A stretch of DNA of 64,000 nt from Acestrorhynchus altus (taxonomy: Eukaryota > Chordata > Actinopteri > Characiformes > Acestrorhynchidae), in assembly GCA_034509495.1 (NCBI GenBank), contig CM067508.1, positions 29,734,071-29,798,070 of the forward strand, written 5' to 3'. Of the stretch, positions 36,401 through 49,646 are shown in pieces. Position 1 is the stretch's first letter. Every line of letters starts with the position of its first letter. Made by a program: the position numbers and the translations under genes. The notes below the pieces were generated by a model. It saw only the letters and a program-made list of their open reading frames with translations, was not told where the DNA came from and did not search any database.

Positions 36401-37084
36401 AGATACCATTTTTCTCAAGTTTGCTCAAGTTTCTTATTCAGTATGACCAGTATTTGAGTTATGTTGCTTCCATACCTCAAATTTGATGGGGCAGAGTCAC
36501 GTGACTACACACAGGACAGTATTTTTTTTAACGGGACATTACACAAACATATGCTGGAGGGATATTAATCAATATTAATATAAAAAAATAAATAAGGAAA
36601 AAATAAACATCCAATATGAGGAAAATGTATTTGATTACAAGTTATGAATGTTTGTTTTGATTCATTTCCAATTCATTGCCCAGACAAAGGTACAAAAGTA
36701 CAGTATTACGGTACAAGACTGCAGTTTGTATTGTAAGCCTAACATACCAGTGTGTGTCTAAAGTACCTAATATTAAATGCTACTGCAACTAAATGCAAAA
36801 TTTAAACTCCATAGCAATACACTGAATCAAAACTGGAATTTTTGTGGACTGTTACAGTCCTACTGACTGTTATTAATGGTGCTACAGTTGAGTTGGTTTT
36901 ATGAAAATGACCGTATGCTACTTTTCGCATGCATTAAGTGTTTGATAATGACATGTCAAATGATGACAGTACCAATAGTGCACACACTACTAACAGTACT
37001 AATGCAGTAGTAGTAATCCCTTTATGTCTCTTTATTACATAAAGTCATGTTAGTTTTACATAGAAATAAGCCTCAGGTCAGGCT

Positions 37085-37450
37085 CAGTATGTGTGTTTGG
37101 GAGGGGGTAATCGCTTAGATATCACTGCTATCCCCCACCACACCCTCCACCTCTCTCTCTCTGCCTCTCTCTCTCTGAGGGAAGACAAACAGCCATGTTT
37201 GTGTGGGGTAATTAGATGAGGAGAAGTGAATTAGTAGAATCCACAGAGCAGTCGTGTAGCTGAGCACAGCCCCGCCTTGCAGGGACCTGCTAATTACCCC
37301 TCGTTAGGTTGATATGTTTTTCCCCCCCTCTCCGTCTCTCTCTCTCTTTTTTTTTTTTTTTTAACAGTGCAGTGCTGCCTCCATCGTGAGAGAGGGAAAA
37401 TAATTAGCGTTGGAGTGACGCTGGGCTTTACGGACACCTCAAGGCATCCA
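37085..37450. promoter_or_regulatory. candidate conserved non-coding block
   Basis: Two TAATTA sites (37209-37214 and 37291-37296) in unique sequence, plus aggcggg-free balanced stretches such as gaaaataattagcgttggag at 37395 with a third ATAATTAG. A short CT/T tract separates the halves. The clustering of homeodomain-type sites is the main support. Confidence 0.38.
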
Positions 37451-37937
37451 CCGCACCAAAGGGAGGGACGCCAAAGAACCCCCCCACCAACACCAAAAAA
37501 CACGTCAAAAAAAGACAAACGACAGGAGAAACATCACGATGAGAAGAGAATCTGCTGGTAGTCGAGTGCTGAAGAAGTGATGCTGTAATGGGGGAAACAT
37601 GGAGCACATTCAGAACAGAAATAAACACACATTCCATCACTCAGCAGGACAGCCTTAATGCTCAGGTATCTGTAGGGGTATAACGATACGTATTTTCAGG
37701 TTCAATTTTCAGTCTTGATATTCAGATTTATGTAATATTTAATTTCTGGGGTTGGACAAATATGAAATGTTATTACAGCGTGAATGAACTACAAATGATA
37801 CAAAACAACTGAAGAGCCTTTATTATAACCTCAATCATTATAAGGTTATAATGGTCATTTCAAATAGGGCGGTACAATTATATAACATCAAACAGATATG
37901 GTTTAGATTGGATTGACATATTAACAAAGCAAAATAT

Positions 37938-38621
37938 GGTGCACGTCACTTGACTTTTTGCACATTTTGTTATTTTACAGCCTTATTCCAAAATGGAATT
38001 AATTCATTTTTTCTCTCTCAAAATTTTACACACAATACTCCACAATGACAAAGTGAGAAAAGTTTGTTTGAAATCTTTGCAAATGTATATACAGTCAGTA
38101 TTCGCAGCCTTTTCCATGACACTCAAAATTGAGCTCAGGTGAATCTTGTTTCCACTGATCGTCCTTCAGATCATTATATAAAAACACCCGTTTATATAAG
38201 GTCACATAGTAGACAGTGTATGTCAGAGCACAAACCAAGCCATCAAGTCTAAGGAATTGTCTGCAGACTTCTGAAACAGGACTGTATCGAGACAGATCTG
38301 GTGAAGGGTACAAAAAAAATTCTGCTGCATTGAAGGTCCCAATAACACAGTGGCCTCCATCATCTGTATATGGAAGAAGTTTGGAACCACCAGGACTCTT
38401 CCTAGATTTGGCTGCCCAGCCAAACTGAGTAAACATGGTAGAACCCTGTCTTGGAAGTGACTTCAACAAAGGTTTTATTTTTATACATTTATTATAATAT
38501 ATAATAAATATGATTTCAAATAAAGTATGTGGAGAGGAAAATTAATTTAATCCATTTTGGAATAAGGCTGTAACATAAAATGTAGAAAAAAATGGTGTGA
38601 ATACTTTCAGCCTGCATTGTA
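37938..38621 (-). mobile_element. Tc1-like transposon, internally deleted relic
   Basis: The ends are inverted: left cagccttattccaaaatgga (about 37978) and right tccattttggaataaggctg (about 38552), with the outer right end at gaatactttcagcctgcatt + gta. The minus-strand frame at 38095-38469 carries degraded transposase N-terminal sequence. About 680 bp, so roughly half of a full element. Confidence 0.8.
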
Positions 38622-38944
38622 TTATACAAAGTGTATTTAATGCACTTCATTTTACAGCATTTGCAACCATACAGAAATAAACATACATACAGTACAGAAT
38701 AAACAATACTACAGTCGTGGGCAATATGGCTGTTGCTAAGTGTTCGATGGGGTGAAACTAGGTATTTGCTTGATATAGTACAGTAGTTTCTAGATGGTTG
38801 CTATGGATCCCCAGGAGGCTAAAATGGTCACACTCAGTTGTTGCAAGATGGGTGTAATAGTGTTGAAAGGGTAGTTTTGCTATACAGCTGAAATTGAGCT
38901 CCATAGTTGTTCACTACTAGTAAAGTATTGTCTAAAAAAAAAAA

Positions 38945-39324
38945 AAAAGTGTCCACTTACTGTCCACAGAAGAATTTCTACTACATTACCATTGCTGTGG
39001 GAATTTGATTGCATTCAGTGACAAGACCATTAGATGATTACCACCCCACCTCATTCCTAACTATCTAACTCTTCCCTCTCAAAAGTACTGAACACCATTA
39101 TCGCAGAGAACACAGTTTCACTGCTTCACAGCTCAGTGCTGGGGGGCTTTAGACCCCTCTATTTCACACCTGTTATTAGACAAGGTGCTAACAGGCTCAT
39201 GTTCATCTGCTCCAGAGTGTCCTGTTCTATAGCCAGAACTTCTCTACAGGAACTAGACAAGCTGTGTGTATTTGCACATCTGTTTCAGCTGAACGTATTC
39301 TGAAGGGGTGTCCATAAACATGTG

Positions 39325-39330
<6 letters not shown>
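38945..39330. mobile_element. non-autonomous Tc1/mariner-like element, copy
   Basis: Shares the family's internal order (gaatttgattgcattcagtg; gagaacacagtttcactgct; gctccagagtgtcctgt) and its terminal ggggtgtccataaacatgtg. Followed by (GT)n and (AT)n at 39324-39362. Confidence 0.7.
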
Positions 39331-39363
<33 letters not shown>

Positions 39364-39599
39364 CACATACACATACATAAACAGGCTTATTCCATTTGGG
39401 AGTTATGACACACACATGTACATGTGCACACATTTATACACTCGCAAACACACATGGAAATCTACACTGCTGTTCTGAACTAGAAAAACATCACATCCCA
39501 CTCCAACAAGACCGCTGCTCTAATTTCCCTCTATATAAACATTTACAGTACAAGGCTACCTTTCAAGTCACACGCGCGCACATACACACACGCCAGAGC

Positions 39600-39820
39600 A
39601 AAGTGTAAAATGGATCAGCTGGGCTAAGCGTGTGTTCGAGCAGTGCCGAAGAGCTCCTCTCTTCCTCGAGGACATGAGTCAGATGGCAGCGACGCTCTGT
39701 GCTCGATTAGGGATGTCTGATCTCATCACTTAAACAGAGCCTACCTGTCTGAATCCATTACAGATCCTGTCCCTGAAAACTAGGGAAGGCTCTCTCTAGG
39801 CTGCTAATATAGTCGGACAA
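39600..39820. promoter_or_regulatory. candidate conserved non-coding block
   Basis: Unique, moderately GC sequence between repeats, for example gaggacatgagtcagatggc (AP-1-like TGAGTCA) and cgattagggatgtctgatct. Inference only. Confidence 0.3.
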
Positions 39821-40212
39821 AAAGAGGGGAGAATGTCTCTCTCTCTCTTTTAATAAGAGATCTGGCTGCTTTGTTATCTAGATTTACAGTACATACAGTA
39901 TCTAACCGTTATCTTTCTGGAATAAGCCAGAATACAGTCATTTGACAGGGCCATCTTGAACCTGCTATGCAAAGCATTGTTCGTGGTAAGGGTTGCATAG
40001 ACTCATCAACTATCTGAGTAGCTGAGAAGGCTGTAATGTTTGTAGAAGGAATTGCAGGTATTAAACATTAAAAGGGTGTAATACAGAGGAGTGTGTGAGC
40101 AGGTACAATGCCACAAGCAACAAGATCAAAGGAACCAAAATAGACATTAGTAAAACAAAGACAAAAAAAAAAACAGTAAACAGACAAGGATCAAAGACCA
40201 GATAAGCTAGAC

Positions 40213-40396
40213 CAGTGGTTCTCAATCCTGATCCTGGAGTACCACTGGCCTGTTGTTTTAGAGTTTTCCTGCCAGAACAAACCCAGTTCATCTCAGCAAG
40301 GGCTCGTCGGTAAGTTCATTAGTTGGATAAGATGTGCAAGAATTAGTGAGAACTCTAAAACAAGCAGGGCAGTGGTACTCCAGGATCAGGAGCTAG
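40213..40396. mobile_element. hAT-like palindromic MITE, copy 2
   Basis: Begins cagtggttctcaatcctgat and has paired inner arms (ctggagtaccactgg with cagtggtactccag). The octamer agctagac flanks it at 40205-40212 and 40397-40404, the 8-bp duplication size of hAT elements. The right tip is shorter than the left, so the duplication could be fortuitous. Confidence 0.75.
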
Positions 40397-43300
40397 AGCT
40401 AGACAAGCAGTCAGACAAAACAGAGGGACAAAACCAGGAGACAAACACTGGAGACAATCAGTTTGCAAATACGTGCAAATATGGTGGTAGGCTATACTTC
40501 CCAAGGTAAGAAACAAGCTGAAAGCTGGACTAAAAATGAGTGACAATGATTAGCATTCTGGAGAGCAGGAACAGCAAAACGGTTCATGATTTGTGGATTG
40601 ATGAGATGTGACAGGGACTTATGAAATGGATTATGGAAAGCGTAGTGTGTGAACAAAGCAGAGGGAAAACCTGTGACCCTAGTCTATTAGTTTTCCTCAT
40701 ATTTGGAAGGAGGATAAACAGTAACAAAGATGCAGACATAATGCTTAAGCTACGCTAACATCCAATAAAATGCTTTTGCAATGCACATCCATCTCAAAAT
40801 GGAAATTTGGGAAAAAATAAAACTTCATAGGGGCCCAATTACTGACAAAAAGCAGGCTAGGATTACAGAAGCTACACAGTAAATCCTAGGATGCAGCCAA
40901 TGTAGGGTGGGTCCTCACTAGGACTGTCCTATGAACACTCCTTTAGAGATTGGGGTCTTGGCCCGATCGTAAACAAACTGAGATGATTCGTTTGTTGTGA
41001 GAATGTGATCCAGCATTGATGCAACCCTACTAACAGGTGTTAAAACGACCCTGTACGTGTAGCTTAAGCTGGTATCTATGTCAGATAATCACTACAGCTA
41101 TGAACAAATGTTATCTCTACTGCTGATCGGTGTTAAACTGCACAGATAACTGTATTAACTTTCTTAATTATGCCCCAAACATTCTGCCCAATCAGTGGAG
41201 AGAACATTCACAAGTGGTTTGTTGTGACACATTTTGGTGCTACTAGACTTTTCATCGTGTTAAAACCAACCAAACCACCAGGGAAAATGCTACACAATCG
41301 TTTACTGATTCAGACCAAAGCAAACAAACTACAGGGGTGAAAACGTACTTAGCAGCCTATTGGTCACACTAATGGATCAATCTTGATGTAGACTCTGAAT
41401 GGTGACGTCACAGGTAAAGTCCTCTTTCAAATGCAGCCCAAAGCTTTGTGATTCAATGGTTGAATTCAGGAGTGCTTCACTTTGGAACAGCCTTCTGAAG
41501 TTCAGTGGCCGAGAAATGCAGCCTAGGCATAAAAGGTGATGACAAAACACAAATTTCCCAAGTTTCTTTTTGAATTAGCTATGGAAATGACAACTAATCG
41601 ACTTTTTATATAAGAACTAATTGACTAGTATGAACTACTAATCAATCATGCAACCTCTGTTAGTATTACTGCAGAATAAATCATACAGGATATATTAATA
41701 AGCAGGCCACTATCACTCAGCCCAATAATGCAGCTTTGACTTTATAGCTATATTTACTGTACCATCTGAAGAAATCTTATCAGCATACGCCACGCAGAAT
41801 ACATTAAGTAGGGCAATATGACTCTGTTTCAGTGTAATTCCCCTCTAAAGAGAAAACAGTCCTGATTATCGCGTTAAGCTCAGAGCAGGACAGGACCCTG
41901 TGCAGATATATTTGCATCGGGTACATGCCAGGAGAGAGATGGGACGGGGGGCCCCTGATGGCCCAGTGCTTGAGCAGGTGCAGTGAGTGTGTGAGCGTGT
42001 GTGTGTGTGTGTATGTGCTTTCTCTGGGGAAAGCAGGCCCTAACACAGTAAACACAGGGACCTATTTAAAGCAGGCCTCACTCTGGCTCTACTGGCCTTC
42101 GCTTGCAATGTTTCCACAATACAACGTGGCCCTCCAGGGACCCTTCTCCCAACCCCCAGTCTGCCAGCAGCACTGTACCAGCCCATCACCCCCCAGAGAG
42201 GGAGAGAGAGAGAGAGAGATACACAGCACCCAATGCCCGCACACCCGGAGAGACAGGGAGCAAGGGAGAGAGGGGGATGATGAAAGAGAGCGTCATGGAA
42301 GGAAGGGAATTAGAAATCACACACATGCGCATCCACAACAAGCGCACAACCACGGCAGCTGCTCACCAATGCCATCACCTGTTTCAGGCCAGGGCTTTGG
42401 GAGATACACAAGTGCAGCTGTCACCACCGTGATCAGTGATCAAGAAAGCTGTCAACTATTTTGACGATTCTTCGATGGGTCGTCAGAGGGTCTGAAAAGA
42501 TCAAAACGGTAAAAAACGGACCAAGAGCAGACCTTGGATGGCCTATGAAAACAACCAGATACTTCAGATGAATTGCTGGTGCTTCATAGAGAAGTTTTGG
42601 GATGTAGCTCAGTGTAACTGATTAATCATGACAGATCTACAGACAATGCACACATATCCACACACTGATATGAACATACAGACACACACTCACACACACA
42701 CACACACACACCTCCCCTTCACACATTAGAACTGTTTTCCTGTCGCTGCCTTGGGGAAATTAAAAATATATTATGGACCTCCAGAGGTTCATACAAGGAG
42801 ATGGAGAGAAAAAAAGGGAGATAAATGAGATGGAGGAAGAGGGAGAGAGAGAGAGAGAGAGAGAGAGCGCAGGAGAGAGAGCTCTTGCCTGTGTCCTCTT
42901 TTCTAAACTGTCCACTGCATCACTGGGAGCAGGCCCTAGTGTAGTAAAGTGGAGGGTCATCATTTCTCCTTTCCTTCTTTTTCTTCTCCCTTTCCTCACT
43001 ATCTCTCCCCCTCTTCACTTCCAGAACGAGGAGTGAAAACAGAGTGTAGCTTCCCCAATGTGCATGGCTGGCTCAGGCTCAGCTCACACTCCTGAGATAG
43101 GCTGACTAGAGCTGGACTGATATGAGCACTTTGTGACTGATACTGATACCGAGTTATAAGTCAATGCTGTGTGTTTCATTTTTGGCTGTATTAAACGATA
43201 TAAACAGATGCCACAGCTTCAGTTAAACTGTGCTTTAATGATTCTATCTGTACTGACTGGCTCTGCCATGTGGTGCCCTGCAAAATAGGCCAGAAGCTCA

Positions 43301-44339
43301 GGTTTATTTCACAGTCTGGACACGGAGGTTTAAAGAGTGCATCCACCCCAGTATCAATGTGTCTCCTGGCCACTCTGCTCATTTCAAAAAAGGACATTAG
43401 GGGGATGAGATGAGTGTGTGGAGGCGGGGCTTAGTGACCAGGGGAGAATGGACCCAGTCAGGGGCTTCTCTGCTTCACGCATCACTGTGGAAACCAATGA
43501 GATATTTGAAATGTCACCAACCACCACTTTGAACTACAGGGATATCATCTCTATTCCATAAAAAAAAATCATGATTTGTTAACCACTTGGGCCCCCTCTG
43601 GGTTTGGAACAACAAAAGTCTACCTGATTAGCATAAAATGTTTTATTTGTTGGACCCAAATTTTTGTTTACAAAATACTTCAATGTGTATAAGTGTATGG
43701 AATGTACAGTCAGTGCACAGTCATTTTCATAGCCCCATCTATCTATGTTTAGCTCTATGCATTCACATTGTAGATCTTAAGAGTGTATTAGATCCGAGTG
43801 CTTTTTGAGGTGTAAAACAGGATAGGTTACACACTATATTGCGGTCTGCTTGTGAGGACAACCTGACCAGACCATGTTGTGGATTTCCCATACTCTGCAT
43901 CTGCATGTAAGACCTTCAAGGCCTGAGATAGCTATTTGGTTCTGGACATGGCAATGCCACTCACTACAGCAATTGAGAGAAACCAAGAGCAGCAATAACA
44001 TCAGCCTACAGCATATAATAAATAGTGTCAAAGCAGTGACAGTATAATAACAGTAACAGGTTATACCGTTGACGTTGAGCTGTGCAGTGTGATTCAACAG
44101 TGAGCAGTGTACTGTAGTTCTGTACTATATTGCTATAAAATAAGAATGCAGGTCAATACATGTGAGCACAACCCCATCACACATCAGTTAAACAAGCCAC
44201 CCATAATGGGTGTTTTATTGCTGTGAATATCAATACATTACTGCAGCATCAATATCAGTGGACATTATGAAGTAAAGAATATATCAGTTGGGCCCTAGCA
44301 CACACACACACACACACACACACCTTCCATTCCCACATC

Positions 44340-44700
44340 CTCACACTGGAAGAGCAACAGTGTAATATGCGCTGGGCTTGACAGAATGAGCCATTAAGGA
44401 GGTCATAAATAGGCCCAGCTCAGCGCCCCCCGCTGCCAAATAAAACTCCAGCCCCATAGCTTCCATTCTATATGTGCAATACACAGGTGATCCAAGAGCC
44501 ACAACGAGGGGTGAGGTCACCCCAACTCGCCCAGTGAGCAAGAGGCAGGCGAAAACCCAAAGCTCTGATTGGTGCGTCAGGCACCCTGCCGAGCCAGCCA
44601 ATCATGGAGGGAGGAAGTGAATAAAATAATTCAATTCAGATCCATTACAGCCCCTACTGGCTTCCACATGGGGATATGAACTGCCTTTTTCCACCATGAA
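44340..44700. promoter_or_regulatory. candidate conserved non-coding block
   Basis: Unique sequence with AGGTCA (nuclear receptor half-site, 44400-44405) running into an MEF2-like CATAAATAGG. A second part at 44640-44700 has ccattacagcccctactggc and ccaccatgaatcatag. No domain in the minus-strand open frame. Confidence 0.35.
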
Positions 44701-45435
44701 TCATAGTCGGGGACATGCACAGACAGGGTGCGTGCGTGCGTGCGTGTGTGTGTGCGCGAGCGTGCGCGCAGGCCTACTGTACTCCATGTCAAAGAAGATT
44801 TGTGAATCATTTGTTCTATGGGTTGTTTGTTGACTGAGCAAAGTAAAGTCTCTCAAGCTATTGTTTCCAGGATGCATGCTTGAGTGTTTGTGTGTGTGTT
44901 TGTCTGTGTGTGTGAACACACTGCATTAGCTGCAGGAAAAACAGCGCGCTCAACTTTACAGCTCTGATGGCACCATTAACCCTGCTTTGTAGATAAATGG
45001 CAAGTGTCAGGCCATGTCTCTCTCTCTCTATTACTGTCTCTGTTTGTGCCTCTGTCTCTCTCTCTCGAAGTGTCTCTAGTGTCAGACCTGGCTTGCTTTC
45101 TGCTTTTTCTCCTTCCCTTCTCTTCCCCTCTGGGCCTGGGAGGGACGTTGTTTTTCTGTCTCAGGGAGCATGGAGAGAGAGGGAGAGCGCAAAAGAGAGA
45201 CTGTATTAGAGTGGGCGAGGGCGGGGGGTGCACCTCCGGTCCTCTCCACCAGCGGGACAGGCCAAAGGGGCCTCACTCAGGTCCTCTGGGGCATTCAGGC
45301 AGGGGGTGGTGTGCAATAGGGAAGGTGGGGGGTGCTGGAGGAAACAGAGCAGGACAGCAGGACCGCGGGCTTCCCCCCACCCTCACCCTATACACTAGTC
45401 ACCCCTCCACTGCTCTTTCCAAACTCAACACACAT

Positions 45436-45461
45436 TTTCCAGAGAGCAGAGAGAGAGAGAG

Positions 45462-45505
<44 letters not shown>

Positions 45506-45540
45506 AGAGAGAGAGAGAGAGAGAGAGAGAGAAGGGGGGT
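45436..45540. repeat. (GA)n microsatellite
   Basis: Long GA run with GCGCAAGA interruptions. The 218-residue open frame on the plus strand through here is an artefact of this and flanking simple sequence. Confidence 0.95.
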
Positions 45541-46184
45541 ATTATGGGGGGGGTTGAGCGAGAACTGAATTTAATACCAGGAAAAGCCTGCCAGTGTCCT
45601 TGTCGACATCATCTCCCAGGGAATAAAGGGAAGGAAGGTTTTTTTTATCTTTTTAAATAAGAAATGGCGAGCGGCCCCCCTGAGCCCCGGCACAGCAGCA
45701 CAAACAAACACAGGAGAGCGGGAACATGAGCGGGGGAAGGGAAGGAGAAATGGAGAGAGAAAAAGAGAGAAAGAGTTAGTGAATACGGAAACAAGGGAAA
45801 GAGAAAGAGGCAGAATGATAGAGGGAGATGGTGAACGTGAAGTGGAGAGTGTGTGGAGGATCTACAGTGGAGAGAGAATCATAATGTCCTTTACATGAAC
45901 GTATATTTGGTAGGGCTATGTATTGGCAAGTACATGGTGATACGATACTGATCTCGATACAGAAGTTTCAACGATTTGAAATATATTGTGATATACTGTG
46001 GTTTTGAAAAACTAATTTTAGAATACTCAGAATAAAAATAAAAAAAACATTATATACCTAAAATCATCCAATCTGAATAGCGGGATCTGAAGGCAGAGTA
46101 CAGCCAACACTACCATCTAGCAGTCGGAGATGAACTCTTCGAACTAGAGCGCCGCACTTAGAGGGCAGTTAAGTGCCATTTTAT

Positions 46185-46575
46185 AGGCTTCATAACTCAG
46201 GATCAGAGTAACCTACAGACATGATACATTTAACAAACAGCAAACCTAAGCTAACCAATCATGGCATCGGGTATTAATTATAATTCATCATCATGTGACA
46301 AATTATAAGCAAATAATCCATCTTGTAAAAACATCTTAAACTCACCTGTTTCCAAAAGAATTAAATCCCAGGTTAAATGCCAAATGAGCTTCCAGTACAT
46401 GTTTACTCAAATATTGGGTTACAAAGGAAAATTAGAGGGGGCTGTTTACTCTTACTTTACTCACACAATGGTTCAAAACTTTCAGAATAAAAGTCCTTAG
46501 AGGAGGTAATACTGATACATACATAAACAATAAAAATAATATAGAACATTCAGGTTGTTGTTTTTTTAAATGATT
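46185..46575 (+). repeat. interspersed AT-rich repeat, copy 2
   Basis: Shares gagtaacctacagacatgat, aattaaatcccaggttaaat, gcttccagtacatgtttact and a 'actgatacatacataaacaataaaaa' stretch with the copy at 15310-15840. A piece at 45907-46010 (tagggctatgtattggcaag) may be the start of the same insertion. Confidence 0.7.
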
Positions 46576-47679
46576 TATTTTGAAGAACTTTTTTATAAAT
46601 ATTCATGTCTTGGTACCCAATTCCAATTTTTCCCCAAATCTGTGTCTGGAATTGTGCTCCTGCACACATTCATACGTTTATGCACGTCACCTACACAGAT
46701 GGTCAGTGGTTGTCTCGTTTAGAACGTTTCAAATAATGGAGTGTTTGTTACCGTGTTTGTTTATGGATAAAGTCGTGCTCCTTAACAATAGCCAATCATT
46801 CTGCTGATTACACTGCAAGCAGAGGTGGATCAACACACGTGTTGGGAAACCAACTCACAGTAGCCAGAACAGCGTTCTCAAACAGTTTTTGCTCATTATT
46901 GAGCCAAAGGCTATATTTTATATACTATATTTTACTGGTGATTTAAAACAAGGTTTTTCATCTCTCCCCATTCATAGCGGCCACCAAATTAACAAAGACT
47001 TCTATAAGCACTCTTACACACTACATGCATGTTTGTATGCAAAAAGATGGATAAAATCCAATGTGAATGTTCACATTCATTTCACAATCCCAGAAAATGG
47101 ACACGTATGTGATTTACAACCACATAAGAAAGTAACTCAAATTCAATAAAAAAGTGGGATGGGCATGATCATATTGCCCTGAAAAAATCAGATCTGGGTC
47201 ACATTAAGACAAAAAAAAAAACCTTCACTTCAGCCAGGCAAAGTGAATACAGCCAAAATTGAAGAACTGTCTAAACTGTTAATTAAAAATCAATACTATA
47301 CTTTTGAGAACTGATACAGTATTGCAAACAAAAGATTTTCTTACACCTCTAGTATTTAGTGCATTAAGAAAATCCTTATCCATGCTCCATCCTGTTTGAA
47401 CAGACTTTCCAGAAAATTCACCAGAACTCATGTAACATAATGAGGAGCTGTGGAACCACAGCACAGAGGTTCCGTTTTAAAATATGCCCCTCCAAGCTGG
47501 ACTGTTGAGTGGTGCTGCCATAGGCAGTCTTGGAAACAATGATACTACAACACACACAGCTTTATCTCGTACATATGAGAAGAGGCACTTAAGAAAACAA
47601 CAACGTTAAAAACTCAGAACACACTTCTGAGTCTGAGAGCAATGGGGACAAAAACAAGAAGGAGCAACAGAAGAAAGAG

Positions 47680-47715
47680 AAGGAGGAGGAGGAGGAGGAG
47701 GAGGAAGAGGAGGCA
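47680..47715. repeat. (GAG)n short tandem repeat
   Basis: GGA repeat in purine-rich sequence; codes for poly-Leu on the minus strand by chance. Confidence 0.9.
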
Positions 47716-47934
47716 GAGAGGAAGAGTGGAGGGTAGGAAGGGGGTGGTTTTGTAGGAGCCTAGGGACTCCCTTTCCTGCTGGATCTCACACACGCAGCAC
47801 TTTGTAACCACCCAGGACCACAGTCAGCACCCCCCCCCCAGCATTCCCTCAGGGCCGCTTAGGAGAGGCTCCACGTCATCCTCCCACCCCCACGGGCCTC
47901 TCTTTCCTACTCCCTTCTCCCTGTTGAGCTCACC

Positions 47935-47935
<1 letters not shown>

Positions 47936-47977
<42 letters not shown>
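47936..47977. repeat. (CA)21 microsatellite
   Basis: A perfect run that is (UG)n in the znf423 transcript, about 1.6 kb downstream of the intron 2 donor. Confidence 0.95.
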
Positions 47978-47981
<4 letters not shown>

Positions 47982-48491
47982 TCTCAGAAACACACTCTCT
48001 GTTTCATATTAAAAAACTCTTTGGTCTGGGTGGGTTTTAAAAAACAGAATACCAATCAATGGTGCCTGGAGCGAACCTTGTAATCATGATGCAACAGTAC
48101 TGTGGTCTTTTTCACCATGGGCCTTTGGGAGATAGAAAGAGACTAGATCTGGGTTCTATAAGCTGTGGTGGTCTTCAGTCTAGAAGCAGTGGTCCATGTG
48201 TACTTGTGTGCGTATATGTTAGTCCTAATGTCTACCCAACTGAGCCTTCCATGTTAGAACCACAAACGCCACAGGTGTATTTCACTGTAGATAAAGAAAC
48301 ACTGAAGTGTACTACTGTAGAGTGTAGTTTAGATACGCAATATAAAGTTTGAGTTTTCAGTTTCAGTAAAATGCTGCATTATCTGAACTAGAGACAAAGA
48401 CAAAAAATACTGCAGCTCAGCCTGCCAATCCATTATTAGCAAAATGAACGGGTTGAATGGTGAATGGTGGACCTGGACTACCCAGAGGTGG

Positions 48492-48541
<50 letters not shown>
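48492..48541. repeat. (AAT)n microsatellite
   Basis: A perfect ATA/AAT run of about 50 bp. Confidence 0.97.
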
Positions 48542-49573
48542 CCACAGAGTAAAACTCCTCCCCAGGATTTTGTTCTGACTGCCCAGGTGGCTAGAGCAGC
48601 CCAAGCAAAATCCTGGAGCAGATTTTGACTTGCTGGACTTGATTAACCCACCTCCTTCAAAAGAAATCCATAGTTACTTCTTCTTATCTGATTCTTCCTG
48701 GTCAGGGTTTTTACCAAGGTGCTTTAAAGATCACGATCAGTTGAAAGAGGTCATGTACTCAATATGCACATCATAGGTAGGTCAACAATCTGATTAGATA
48801 GATCAAGTGCATCAGAACAAACCAGAGCAGGGAATTTGAGGACCAGAGCTGAGACCCACTAATCCAAGCTGGAGAAACAACCAGCCAAATATCTTTCCAA
48901 TGACCATTTACTTGTCCTTATAAGTACACTGCAGGAGGAGAAATAAGTGAATATATGTGGTATAAAACACACATTCACTTATAGAAGAAGTGATATAGAG
49001 CTCTGCGCCCACCGTGTATATAGCTCTCTGTAGCCACAGTCTCACGGGACTCCTAAAAGGAATATACCGCGACACACCTAATATGTTACTGTGTATTTTG
49101 ACCATGTTCCATTCTTGCATGGGGGATAAAGATAGAAAAGAAACCTGTAGTTTCAAACTAAGGCACAATTTAAATCAGGCTGCTGAGGTTTTGCCAAGTT
49201 GCTTGCTCACTGCCTGTGAGGCAGGCCAAGTGCAGAGGAACCCATAAGTCATGAACGTATACGTCCCAACTCTGAAGTTCTTTTTTTTTTTTTTTTTTTT
49301 TTGTGGGGAGTTTAGACAGGAAGCCTCTGCTACATTGTGCACCTGGCCACTGTCCTCTTGTGTCTTATGAAAATCTCCCTTCCTCTCTCACTCTCTTTCA
49401 CTCTCTCTTCAGCTTTCTATCTCTCCAGCTCTCCCTCGAAGCATGGGGCTACAGGCCATGTGGAATTGATATTAGAGATTGGGCTGCCGAGGGGCATCCG
49501 ATGGAAGAGCAGTGGAGTCACTGAGGACATATACTGAAGGTGTTGTGTGGAACATGGTTGAACAGTCATGCCA

Positions 49574-49576
<3 letters not shown>

Positions 49577-49644
<68 letters not shown>
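49577..49644 (-). repeat. (GT)34 on plus strand = (CA)34 beside znf423 intron 2 donor
   Basis: A perfect 68-bp dinucleotide run. In the minus-strand transcript it reads (CA)34 and occupies intron positions +20 to +87, just after gtatgtctactccccccct. CA repeats are known binding sites for hnRNP L. Its complement, (UG)n, sits at the other end of the same intron. Confidence 0.95.

Positions 49645-49646
<2 letters not shown>

Larger units (their letters stand above)
32200..37080. other. AT-rich intronic stretch with old repeat fragments
   Basis: Mostly AT-rich, with fragments such as gggctgggcggtatatcaat at 32968 and gggctgggtgatatgacctc at 36316, which look like ends of one degraded DNA-element family. 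Apart from the SINE-like pieces listed, I see no gene, RNA or strong regulatory block. Confidence 0.5.

Noticed and set aside
41925..42464. 179-residue open frame on the plus strand
   Set aside because: Runs through a GA repeat and mixed intronic DNA; no family resemblance.
45004..45660. 218-residue open frame on the plus strand
   Set aside because: Built from CT- and GA-rich simple sequence, with no domain and no splice-flanked structure.
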